Assembly: GCA_022839105.1 (NCBI GenBank)
Contig: JALHDH010000084.1
Span: forward strand, 1-14,471
DNA: 14,471 nucleotides
Source of the DNA: a bacterium
GTDB lineage: Bacteria > Vulcanimicrobiota > Xenobia > Xenobiales > Xenobiaceae
Direction: 5' to 3'
In this document: positions 1 through 6,087 of the stretch, piece after piece
Position numbering within the stretch: position 1 is the stretch's first letter
Layout of the letters: every line of letters begins with the position of its first letter
Translations under genes and position numbers: made by a program
The notes under the pieces: model-generated
What the model saw: only the letters and a program-made list of their open reading frames with translations
What the model was told of the DNA's origin: nothing
Databases searched by the model: none

Positions 1-1142
1 CTTGCGTCGCCTGCCCGCGGCATGACGTCGGGAACGGTTCCCCCGGAAGGGTTCCGGTTCGCATAGGCGCTGGCGGGATCCCCATTGATGTTGACGGAGA
101 CCGAGGTCTTGCCGGGAAGGCTTCGGGTGGCCTGGGCCCGGGCATACTGGATGAAGTTGTCATGCTGCGGAAGGCCCAGGGCCGGAGCGTTGGTCTTGAG
201 GCCTCCGGTGAAGATGTCGTTCAGGCTGTAGTCGATGTTGTAACGGTTCGTGATGTTGTCGGCCGAACCGGCCATGGTCACGTCCCCGGTGAATCGCCAG
301 GGAGGAGGATTCTTCTTGGCCCTGTCCTCCTGCCAGAGCTGGATCGACCCGGCCGTGCCCGGGACGTTCCCGCCTCCGTCGATCCGCATCCGCCCGTCCT
401 CGAGGTAGCCCTCGGGGATCCACACGATGTTCCGGGTGTTCACGTTGGCGGGATCCGCCCCGTTGGCATCCCAGGCCCGGGCGTTCTGGATGAAGTGCAT
501 GAAGTCCAGGGCCGTCTGCTCGCGAACCCGGGCTTCTACAACCCGGGTGGCCAGGAGCTCGTTCTCGGGGCTGTAGACGCGGGCCACCGAAGTCAGCAGG
601 TAGTGGCTGGGCTGGCCCGAGACCAGGTATTCCGAGACCAGGACCTCGACCTGGGCCCTGGTCCGCTCGTCGATCCAGAGGTCCAGAGGTCTCGCCGCGG
701 CATCAGGAGACATGAAACGCACCAGACGGCACTCGGCCGCCGCGCGGTCGGAGGGGACCAGGGTCAGGGCATCCTCGGCTCCGCTCGTGCCCGGGATCGC
801 GACCCGGGCCAGGGCCGACCCGCCCAGGGCCTCCCGCCGTTCGCTGGAGCCGGTCACCGTCAGGCGATAGCCGACCGGATACCCCTCCACCCGGGAGGAG
901 ACATCCCAATGCTGGGCTCCATTGGGGTTCCGACTCATCCCCATGTAGTTCAGCACGGCCTCCACTCCCCAGTTCGCCGCGTGGAGGGCCGCTTCGGCGT
1001 TGGAAGAGGAAAGGCCGGTCCGGCCATGGCGGATGGCCAGGCCCACCACCGTCGCGCTCATGGTGATCAGCAGGCCGATGGTGAACAAGGCGAAGACCAG
1101 CGCAACACCTCGACGGTTCCGGCGACTTGTTCCCACTCTCAT
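1..1142 (-). CDS. GspK/PilX-like minor pilin (pseudopilin), partial
   Basis: The frame is open from an ATG at 1142 to the left edge, giving about 380 visible residues with no stop. The N-terminus is basic (residues 1-11), then Gly12 and a hydrophobic stretch starting VALVFALFTIGLLI. This is a class III signal (prepilin peptidase cleavage after Gly, helix kept for assembly). The +5 residue is Phe, not the Glu of the upstream genes, as is typical of GspK tip pseudopilins and PilX-type proteins. The rest is a soluble periplasmic domain rich in Asn, Gly and Trp without motifs I recognise. An AGGAGG overlaps the stop codon of the preceding gene, 15 bp upstream, so co-translation with the GspJ-like gene is likely. 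Position after the I- and J-like genes supports a tip-complex role in a type II secretion or type IV pilus machine. The C-terminus lies outside the window, so K versus PilX cannot be settled. Confidence 0.8.
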   Translation of the reverse strand, partial: MRVGTSRRNRRGVALVFALFTIGLLITMSATVVGLAIRHGRTGLSSSNAEAALHAANWGVEAVLNYMGMSRNPNGAQHWDVSSRVEGYPVGYRLTVTGSSERREALGGSALARVAIPGTSGAEDALTLVPSDRAAAECRLVRFMSPDAAARPLDLWIDERTRAQVEVLVSEYLVSGQPSHYLLTSVARVYSPENELLATRVVEARVREQTALDFMHFIQNARAWDANGADPANVNTRNIVWIPEGYLEDGRMRIDGGGNVPGTAGSIQLWQEDRAKKNPPPWRFTGDVTMAGSADNITNRYNIDYSLNDIFTGGLKTNAPALGLPQHDNFIQYARAQATRSLPGKTSVSVNINGDPASAYANRNPSGGTVPDVMPRAGDA

Positions 1143-1157
1143 CTTCGGGTCATCCTC

Positions 1158-2030
1158 CTAGACTCCCGACTGGATCCGGACCTGCGAGCGAAGAACGGTC
1201 TCGCTCTTCTTGGCGTTGGCCATCCGGTTGTTGTCCCCCCTGCGGAAGGTGATGGCCCGGACCGTCACGTTGAAGAGATTGCGATCGTAGGTGTTGTGGG
1301 TGTGGCCCCGGCACTCGGTCAGGGTGACCTCTGCCCCGGGAACGCCCCGAATCGGATCGATGTACACGGGGTGCTGGACACGGAATTCGAGGATATCGTC
1401 CGGGCCGTTCAGGCGACCGACCACCAGGTCCTCGTCGTAGGTCACGCGGACCACGGGGAAGTAGGCGGGCCGAACCAACCAGTGGCCGGTGTCGAAGGTG
1501 TGCCCCGGACTGGTGGTCCCCACCGACTTGATCCTGCGGTAGACGCGATTCCATGGGGTCCGGGAGTCAGCAGGGCTGGGGGGGACCATCCACTGGACGT
1601 AGACGTAGTTGGTCAGGTCGGCCGGATCGAAGCTCCCGCCGGCGGTTTCGGTGGCAGGGCGGGTGAAGATGACCAGGTTGTCCGCGAAGTGCCCGTCCTC
1701 CGGGCTCACGCCCAGCATGAAGATCGCGTCCTGGAAGAGGGCCCCCCGATCGACGGTCCCGTACACATCCGGGTAGAGCACCCCGGAGGGGACCTGACTG
1801 GTCCCCACCGAGGTCAGGGGAAGCGTGGTGGCGGTCCGCATCTCGTCGACCAGGCGGTTGAGGACATCCCGGGCCACGACCTGTGCCTCCCGGACGTTGC
1901 GGTCGAATTCCTGGGCGCGCAGACCGATCATGATCCAGTAGGCCGCCATGGCGGACAAGGCCGTGAACAGCGCCGCTGCCACCAGAAGCTCGATGAGCGT
2001 GAATCCACGATTCTGTCTGTCTGGCTTCAT
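1158..2030 (-). CDS. GspJ/PilW-like minor pilin (pseudopilin)
   Basis: 290 aa. The N-terminus MKPDRQNRG is followed by FTLIELLVAAALFTALSA: prepilin cleavage after Gly9, Phe at +1 and Glu at +5 (residue 14), then one hydrophobic helix to about residue 30. The remaining roughly 260 residues form a periplasmic domain. This is longer than a typical GspJ (about 200 aa) and closer to PilW-type minor pilins. The ATG at 2030 overlaps the TGA of the upstream GspI/PilV-like gene (ATGA, 2030-2027), indicating translational coupling. The TAG stop is embedded in the ribosome binding site of the next, GspK-like gene. The product is expected to join the I and K homologues in a pseudopilus or pilus tip complex. 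Its membership of the prepilin class is firm; the choice between J and W is inference. Confidence 0.85.
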   Translation of the reverse strand: MKPDRQNRGFTLIELLVAAALFTALSAMAAYWIMIGLRAQEFDRNVREAQVVARDVLNRLVDEMRTATTLPLTSVGTSQVPSGVLYPDVYGTVDRGALFQDAIFMLGVSPEDGHFADNLVIFTRPATETAGGSFDPADLTNYVYVQWMVPPSPADSRTPWNRVYRRIKSVGTTSPGHTFDTGHWLVRPAYFPVVRVTYDEDLVVGRLNGPDDILEFRVQHPVYIDPIRGVPGAEVTLTECRGHTHNTYDRNLFNVTVRAITFRRGDNNRMANAKKSETVLRSQVRIQSGV

Positions 2031-2512
2031 CGGTTCCCGGTCCTGGAGGTATGGATCGTCACGCTGCGCTGGACCATCTGATGGTTCACCGGCTCCGTCC
2101 AGAAGACGGTGACCAGGATGTCCGCGTAGGTGAAGGGGGAGTCTCCGATCACCCGGATGCCCCGCTGTTCGCCGTCCTCAGTTTTCAATATCAGCGAGTA
2201 GGGCTCGGGGATCTCGGTCCGGGGAAAGTTCCGGAAGCGGTTGTCATTGCCGGTCCATCCCGGGCGGACGAAGTCCTCCAGATACAGGCCGCCCGGCTCC
2301 AGCGCAGCGGGCCTGTTGAAGGGCAAGGTCCGAAGCTCCTCGGCCACCGCCCCGGCCAGCTCGGCCGCCTGGACCGAACGATGGGTCTTGCGATTCAACT
2401 TGAAGGCTGCCGGGTAGACCGCGGCAAAGGCGATCAGGGTCGTGCTGAGCAGCATCAAAGTGATGAGAACCTCCAACAGGGAAAGACCCTTGTTGGATCC
2501 TCGTCGGGTCAT
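2027..2512 (-). CDS. GspI/PilV-like minor pilin (pseudopilin)
   Basis: 161 aa from the ATG at 2512. The leader MTRRGSNKG is followed by LSLLEVLITLMLLSTTLIAF: class III signal peptide cleaved after Gly9, Leu at +1, Glu at +5. The length fits GspI/PilV (110-190 aa). A GTG two codons upstream (2518) is an alternative start and has a GGAG at good distance; the short leader length is similar either way. The same frame stays open far upstream to 3121, but that part overlaps the divergent plus-strand genes and is noise. It is first in the minus-strand I-J-K set, with a perfect TATAAT hexamer upstream at 2567-2562, and ends in an ATGA overlap with the J-like gene. The product is a likely core of a T2SS or T4P tip complex at the inner membrane. 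Confidence 0.85.
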   Translation of the reverse strand: MTRRGSNKGLSLLEVLITLMLLSTTLIAFAAVYPAAFKLNRKTHRSVQAAELAGAVAEELRTLPFNRPAALEPGGLYLEDFVRPGWTGNDNRFRNFPRTEIPEPYSLILKTEDGEQRGIRVIGDSPFTYADILVTVFWTEPVNHQMVQRSVTIHTSRTGNR

Positions 2513-2539
2513 GCGCACCTTGTCACTCCGCTGGCCTCT

Positions 2540-2580
2540 CTTCCCCCCTTGCGTTCTGTACATTATAGTACACGATACAA
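2540..2580. promoter_or_regulatory. Divergent promoter region with palindromic -10 core
   Basis: This short A/T-rich island in a G/C-rich background lies between the divergent pilin arms. On the minus strand, 2567-2562 reads TATAAT, about 50 bp before the GspI-like ATG, with only a weak -35 (TTCAGG at 16 bp). On the plus strand, 2564-2569 reads TATAGT with a weak TTCCCC at 17 bp spacing, about 45 bp before the ATG at 2614. Both hexamers share TATA at 2564-2567. They sit inside a perfect inverted repeat, TGTAC (2557-2561), six bases, then GTACA (2568-2572). This could be a symmetric bidirectional promoter, an operator, or both. Sigma-factor assignment and expression are inferred, not shown. 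Confidence 0.6.
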
Positions 2581-2613
2581 GGACCTGAATTCCACCTTCC
2601 AGGGGAGACTTCC

Positions 2614-3039
2614 ATGAACATTCCGAGAAACCGGCCGGGCCGTCGGCTTCCCGCCAGGGTGATTCTCTTCTCGATGGCCCTGGTACTGGCCTTCTGCATG
2701 AGCGTCCAGGCCGCCGTGCTGGAGGGCGGGGCGGTGGAACGGCAGGTGGACACTCCATCCGGAGTCCAGACCCAGAGACATCTGGGCGAAGACCTGAGCA
2801 CGCCGACGCTCGCGCCCACCTCGGTGCCGACGAGATCGACCGGCACGACGACGCAGCCCACCCCCGCCTCCCCTCAGCAGACCCCGGAACTCCCGGTCGA
2901 GTCGGGGGGGCAGGCGCCCGCCGTCGAGGAACCGGCTGAAGGGGGCGGCTTCCTCGGCTTCCTCCTGGTCGGGCTGATCGTGGCGGCCCTGGGGACCTTC
3001 GTCGTCCTGATGGTGGCACGCTCCCGGGGGAAGCACTGA
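2614..3039 (+). CDS. Secreted/membrane-anchored protein with Pro/Thr linker and C-terminal TM segment
   Basis: 141 aa, not recognised as a named family. Residues 1-16 are basic, 17-33 are a hydrophobic signal peptide core ending VQA|A, and residues 60-95 are a low-complexity Thr/Pro/Ser/Gln linker. Residues 110-134 read GGGFLGFLLVG and continue as a strongly hydrophobic segment, followed by the basic tail ARSRGKH. The layout (signal peptide, disordered region, Gly-rich motif, TM, Arg/Lys tail) suits a small inner-membrane protein with a periplasmic body. It also resembles GlyGly-CTERM-type sorting tails, whose carriers are processed by rhombosortase and often exported by type II secretion. 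A GGGGAG lies 8 bp before the ATG. The stop overlaps the next pseudopilin start by one base (TGATG), so a joint role with the pilus or secretion machine is inferred. The function is unknown. Confidence 0.75.
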   Translation: MNIPRNRPGRRLPARVILFSMALVLAFCMSVQAAVLEGGAVERQVDTPSGVQTQRHLGEDLSTPTLAPTSVPTRSTGTTTQPTPASPQQTPELPVESGGQAPAVEEPAEGGGFLGFLLVGLIVAALGTFVVLMVARSRGKH

Positions 3040-3599
3040 TGGCCCGCCGCTCGCGCGGGGTGACCCTGCTGGAGATCATGGTGGTGATCGCCATCCTGGC
3101 CATCCTGCTGGCCATCGGCACGGGTCAGTATCGCAGGATGCAGGCCAACAACACCTTCAACAACGAAGTCGAGCGCCTGGGGACCGAGTTGCGCAACGCA
3201 GGCACCCATGCCCAGGCCGCGGGCAGGCTGCAGACCGGCTTCTCTCCGGGCACCTCCTCTCCGGAGAATCTGTCCAAGAAGGCCAGCGGGCACTTCTTCT
3301 GGCAGACCTGGCGCGACGGCCGGGTCCTGGCTCAAGGGGATCTGGGCTCCCAGGGCAGCATCCAGGTGGAGTACAACAACAACTTCACCTACCAGAGAGC
3401 CCTGAACCCCGGCGTGCACCTGACCCTCACCCAACGGGACCCCCGAACCGGCAGCCCCATGGGGAATCCCGTGCTGCAGGTGATCTTCACGCCTTCGGGC
3501 ACTCCGCTCAGTTCCGGCCGGATCGTGTGCTCCTACCTGGGTCGGCCCCTGACGATCAAGCTGAGCTCCCTGGGAGCCATCGAGGGGCCTTTCGAGTAG
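3039..3599 (+). CDS. GspH/FimT-like pseudopilin
   Basis: 186 aa. The leader MARRSRG is followed by VTLLEIMVVIAILAILLAIG: prepilin peptidase site after Gly7, Val at +1, Glu at +5, then the usual N-terminal helix. Residues around 30-55 (RMQANNTFNNEVERLGTEL) match the amphipathic helix that in GspH/FimT proteins precedes a beta-rich globular domain. The remaining Gly/Thr-rich segment, with strands such as GSIQVEYNNNF, fits that domain, and the length fits GspH. The ATG shares one base with the TGA of the 141-aa gene, so the two are translationally coupled. With the divergent I-J-K genes it completes a minor pseudopilin set. No major pilin, ATPase or secretin is in the window, so T2SS versus T4P is open. 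Confidence 0.85.
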   Translation: MARRSRGVTLLEIMVVIAILAILLAIGTGQYRRMQANNTFNNEVERLGTELRNAGTHAQAAGRLQTGFSPGTSSPENLSKKASGHFFWQTWRDGRVLAQGDLGSQGSIQVEYNNNFTYQRALNPGVHLTLTQRDPRTGSPMGNPVLQVIFTPSGTPLSSGRIVCSYLGRPLTIKLSSLGAIEGPFE

Positions 3600-3632
3600 A
3601 CCTTCAGCCACGATCCCCCCGAGAGGACTCTC

Positions 3633-3664
3633 CGGCTCGCCCTGAGAAATCGGGGGGCGAGCCG
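3633..3664 (+). terminator. Stem-loop after the GspH-like gene
   Basis: CGGCTCGCCC (3633-3642) and GGGCGAGCCG (3655-3664) form a perfect 10-bp stem with a 12-nt loop. It begins 34 bp after the GspH-like stop and ends 10 bp before the GGAGG of the WYL regulator gene. No T-run follows, so it is a weak candidate for intrinsic termination. It could instead be a leader structure affecting regulator expression. Confidence 0.35.
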
Positions 3665-3684
3665 ATTGGCAACGGAGGAAGAGC

Positions 3685-4701
3685 GTGAAGCCGAAGAAGG
3701 GGAACGCCCTGACCGCCCTGAGCCTGCGCCGGATGCAGGAGATCCACCGGCGCCTGAAGAGCGGTGCCCGCTACTCATGCACCCAACTGGCCACCGACCT
3801 GGAGGTTTCCGAGCGCACCATCATCCGGGATATCGCATTCCTCCGCGATCGCTTCCATGCCCCGATCCCGGCCCCTCCCCTTCCCCAGGGCTACTACTAC
3901 GAAGACCTCGACTGGGAATTTCCCAGCGACATCCAGCTCGACGAAGGCGAATTCTTTGCTTTCATGGTAGCCCAGAAGGTGGTCCAGGGCATGGGCGCCG
4001 ACTCGCCCTTCGCGCGAACCCTGCAGGCCTCCCTCAAGAAGCTCTCCCGACACCTGGCCGGTTGCCTGCCCGTGCGGATCGAGGATCTCTTCCACCGGGG
4101 CTATGACTTCGACATGGGCCCGCTGCGCCAGGTGGCCCCGGAGGTCCTCCAGGAAGTGGACCGGGCCCTGGCCCGCAAGGCGCCCCTGGACCTGGTCTAC
4201 CATTCGCTGCACCGGGGCCTGCAGAGAAGCCAGCGCGTGGTGGAGCCCTACGTCCTGCGCAATTTTCGGGGCGACTGGTATCTGGTCGGGTTCTGCCGGA
4301 AGGCCGACGCCTTGCGGACCTTCGCCATGAGCCGCATCGAGAGCTGTCGGGTCCTTCCCAGCCAGACCTTCCGCCCCCGGCCCGAATTCGACCCCGAAAA
4401 GCACTTCGAGAACTCCCTGGGCATCTTCGCCACCGGCGATCCCGGGCCGTGCCGGATCTGGTTCTCCGAACAGGCTTCCCGTTGGATCCTGGAGCGCAGG
4501 TGGCACGAGAGCCAACGCAGCGAGCGCCTGGAGGATGGCTCGATCGAGCTGACCCTGGACGTCGGCCCCACCCTGGAGGTGATCCGATGGGTCCTGGCCC
4601 ATGGAGCGGATGCGCGCCCGCTCTCGCCTCCTTCACTGGTCGAGGAGGTCCGCCGCCACGTCGAGGCCATGGCTTCCGGATTGGCCCGGCTGCCGGCCTG
4701 A
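3685..4701 (+). CDS. HTH-WYL domain transcriptional regulator (YafY type)
   Basis: 338 aa from a GTG at 3685, chosen because GGAGG (3674-3678) is 6 bp upstream. The N-terminal winged HTH lies at about residues 12-60, with a DeoR-like recognition helix in LEVSERTIIRDIAFLRD. The middle is helical, and a WYL domain spans about residues 155-225. It contains the diagnostic W198-Y199-L200 in FRGDWYLVGFC and the following FAMSRIESCRVL. A WCX-type C-terminal domain covers residues 255-330. This is the standard architecture and length for the family. WYL proteins are ligand-sensing regulators, reported to bind nucleotides or nucleic acid, and can activate or repress. Neighbours are pseudopilin genes upstream and a convergent permease gene; neither reveals its target. 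No phage-defence or CRISPR genes are nearby, though such associations are common for WYL regulators. Confidence 0.93.
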   Translation: MKPKKGNALTALSLRRMQEIHRRLKSGARYSCTQLATDLEVSERTIIRDIAFLRDRFHAPIPAPPLPQGYYYEDLDWEFPSDIQLDEGEFFAFMVAQKVVQGMGADSPFARTLQASLKKLSRHLAGCLPVRIEDLFHRGYDFDMGPLRQVAPEVLQEVDRALARKAPLDLVYHSLHRGLQRSQRVVEPYVLRNFRGDWYLVGFCRKADALRTFAMSRIESCRVLPSQTFRPRPEFDPEKHFENSLGIFATGDPGPCRIWFSEQASRWILERRWHESQRSERLEDGSIELTLDVGPTLEVIRWVLAHGADARPLSPPSLVEEVRRHVEAMASGLARLPA

Positions 4702-4713
4702 CGCGAAGCTCCT

Positions 4714-4743
4714 CCTCGGCTCTTTCTCCCGAGGCGGCCGAGG
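4714..4743. terminator. Possible bidirectional terminator hairpin between convergent genes
   Basis: CCTCGG (4714-4719) can pair with CCGAGG at 4729-4734, or with a second copy at 4738-4743. It lies in the 60-bp gap between the convergent ends of the WYL regulator (4701) and the TauE-like gene (4762). The stem is only 6 bp and there is no T-tract on either strand, so termination is a position-based guess. Confidence 0.3.
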
Positions 4744-4761
4744 CGGGCGCCAGAATCCGGT

Positions 4762-5529
4762 TCAGGGGACGAGCAGGGCTGGAAGGTTCGTCGCCAGCAC
4801 CAGGGCCGCGATCCCCAACATGAACCAGGCGAAGAAGCGCTGCAGGAAATCGTTGCGCAGGCGGTCGGCCAGTCCCCCGCCCACCAGCACGCCGACGGCT
4901 GCCAGTCCCGCGAAGGCCGCCAAAATCTGCCAGGGCAAGGCGACGTACCCCACATACCCGGTGGCGCTGGCCAAGGCGGTCAAGGCGATCACCATCAAGG
5001 AGGTCCCCGCGGCATCCTGCATCCGCATGCCCGGACCCAGCAAGACCAGGGTCGGCACGATCATGAACCCGCCTCCCACTCCTACCAGGCCTGTGAGGAC
5101 CCCCACCCCAAATCCACGGGACAGAAGCCAGAGCACCGAGACCGGTTGGCCCCCACCGGAACCGGCCGGACTTCTTCGGGCCCGCGAAAGCATCCACAAG
5201 GCGGCCAGGAGGACCACCACCCCGAAGAGGGTCAACTGGAGAATCTGGCTGACCTGGCGCCCCAGGAAGGTTCCCAAGAAGCTCCCGAGCACGGCGCTCG
5301 AGGCAAAGGTCAGACCGGTCCGCAGCCGCACGTGGCCGACCCTCCAGGCCCGAAAGGCTCCCACCGCGCTGACCAGACAGACTACAACCAGGCTGGTGGC
5401 GATCGAGGCTCGCGGCTCCATGCCCATCCCGTAGACCAGGATCGGGACCGTCAGGATCGATCCCCCGCTGCCCAGGGTCCCCATGAACAGACCGACCAGG
5501 AAAGCCAGGACCAGGGTCAGCAGACTCAG
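4762..5529 (-). CDS. TauE/SafE family membrane permease (sulfite/organic anion exporter-like)
   Basis: About 255 aa. The sequence is almost entirely hydrophobic, with about eight membrane segments and the internal two-fold repeat typical of TauE/SafE. The first half has GLFMGTLGSGGSILTVPILV and the second has GVLTGLVGVGGGFMIVPTLV. The family moves sulfur-containing or other organic anions across the inner membrane; the substrate here is unknown. The start is uncertain. An ATG at 5643 would overlap the upstream gene by 118 bp and add a charged, non-family extension. An ATG at 5484 would cut the first membrane segment. I prefer a CTG at 5529: it overlaps the upstream TGA (CTGA) and has GGAGG 6 bp before it. 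The gene follows the small exported-protein gene in one minus-strand operon and converges on the WYL regulator gene. Confidence 0.85.
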   Translation of the reverse strand: MSLLTLVLAFLVGLFMGTLGSGGSILTVPILVYGMGMEPRASIATSLVVVCLVSAVGAFRAWRVGHVRLRTGLTFASSAVLGSFLGTFLGRQVSQILQLTLFGVVVLLAALWMLSRARRSPAGSGGGQPVSVLWLLSRGFGVGVLTGLVGVGGGFMIVPTLVLLGPGMRMQDAAGTSLMVIALTALASATGYVGYVALPWQILAAFAGLAAVGVLVGGGLADRLRNDFLQRFFAWFMLGIAALVLATNLPALLVP

Positions 5530-5882
5530 GAGAGACCTCCACTGCCGGAAGAACGCGACTTCGAGCGGCGCATCGCTTCGGGGAAGTCGTCGTTGTTGAA
5601 GGTGACCTCGTCGCGCGGAGAGCGGGCCGTCAGGGTGACCCATTCCTTGGCCACCTCGTCGCCCACCTCGGCCTCCACCTTGTGGCTGCCCAGGGGAACC
5701 TCATACTCTTCGCTGGAGCCCTTCCAGATCCGCCCCTGGTTGTATCCCCCGATCACCACGTAGATTTCGAAGTCGCTGTCGTTGCGGACCTTGACGGTGC
5801 CGCGATCCCGGTCGGCCTGGGCGGGGAACGAGGTCAACAAGAACACGGCCAGGACGGCCAGAGCCAGATTCCGGATCAACAT
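5526..5882 (-). CDS. Small exported protein of unknown function
   Basis: 118 aa from the ATG at 5882, preceded by AAAGGA about 9 bp upstream. Residues 1-23 are a Sec signal peptide (MLIRN, hydrophobic core, SFPAQA) with likely cleavage before Asp24. Residues 28-75 look like a small all-beta domain (GTVKVRNDSDFEIYVVIGG, later VPLGSHKVEAEV), similar in pattern to PEGA-like or carbohydrate-binding beta sandwiches. I cannot name the family. The C-terminal 15 residues are a Ser/Arg/Gly-rich tail. There is no lipobox Cys, so the product is probably periplasmic or secreted. Its TGA overlaps the proposed CTG start of the TauE-like permease, so the two are likely co-expressed. A substrate-binding partnership is possible but unproven. 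The frame is open further upstream to 6176, but that extension lacks coding character. Confidence 0.75.
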   Translation of the reverse strand: MLIRNLALAVLAVFLLTSFPAQADRDRGTVKVRNDSDFEIYVVIGGYNQGRIWKGSSEEYEVPLGSHKVEAEVGDEVAKEWVTLTARSPRDEVTFNNDDFPEAMRRSKSRSSGSGGLS

Positions 5883-5970
5883 GGACACCCATCCTTTCGA
5901 GGAGACTGGTCGCGCGAGGATCTTCTCATCCCTGAGGGGGGCGGGTCCACCCCCTGCGCGCCCTCCGGTC

Positions 5971-6012
5971 GCCGGGTTTGTGTACTTTCGGACACGTCTT
6001 TTCAACTTCCCT
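5971..6012. promoter_or_regulatory. A/T-richer island in a divergent spacer, possible promoters
   Basis: This is the only A/T-richer patch in the 205-bp gap between the divergent starts at 5882 and 6088. On the minus strand it holds TTGAAA (6005-6000 area), a good -35 match, but the downstream -10 (TACACA at 15 bp) is poor. On the plus strand TTGTGT (5978-5983) lies 17 bp before TTCAAC (6001-6006), also weak. GTGT and ACAC flank an 8-bp spacer here. The rest of the gap holds a G5/C5 hairpin (5937-5954) and a G10 tract. Confidence 0.3.
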
Positions 6013-6039
6013 TCAGGGTCCTGGTCCATGGTGGAGTCA

Positions 6040-6063
6040 GGGTGGGGGCCTTCGGGGGGGGGG
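6040..6063 (+). repeat. G-rich tract with a G10 homopolymer
   Basis: GGG (6040-6042), GGGGG (6044-6048) and a run of ten G (6054-6063) lie just upstream of the ribosome binding site of the ORF at 6088. The pattern satisfies a loose G-quadruplex motif on the plus strand, and the G10 run is a potential slippage site. It is outside the proposed coding sequences, so length change would alter spacing rather than reading frame. Confidence 0.6.
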
Positions 6064-6087
6064 CTGGAAGCCAGGGAAGGAGAACAG

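Noticed and set aside
162..2081. 639-aa plus-strand open frame antisense to the pilin genes
   Set aside because: It mirrors the three pilin genes on the other strand, has shadow-type composition (Gly, Pro, His, Val, Asp-rich), no ribosome binding site that stands out, and no recognisable domain. Long antisense frames are expected in G/C-rich DNA.
2512..3121. N-terminal extension of the GspI/PilV-like frame to an ATG at 3121
   Set aside because: The extension is Arg/Pro/Ser-rich, overlaps two divergent genes and would bury the class III signal peptide, which must be near the N-terminus.
3685..4701. WYL regulator as a sign of a phage-defence island
   Set aside because: No restriction, CRISPR, Abi, retron or mobile-element gene is present nearby; neighbours are secretion and transport genes.
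4034..5542. 502-aa minus-strand open frame across the WYL gene and the TauE-like gene
   Set aside because: It is out of frame with the TauE-like protein and antisense to the WYL regulator, both of which have clear family signatures.
5937..5954. G5/C5 hairpin in the leader of the small exported-protein gene
   Set aside because: The stem is only five pairs in homopolymer-rich sequence, with no supporting motif for a riboswitch or terminator.
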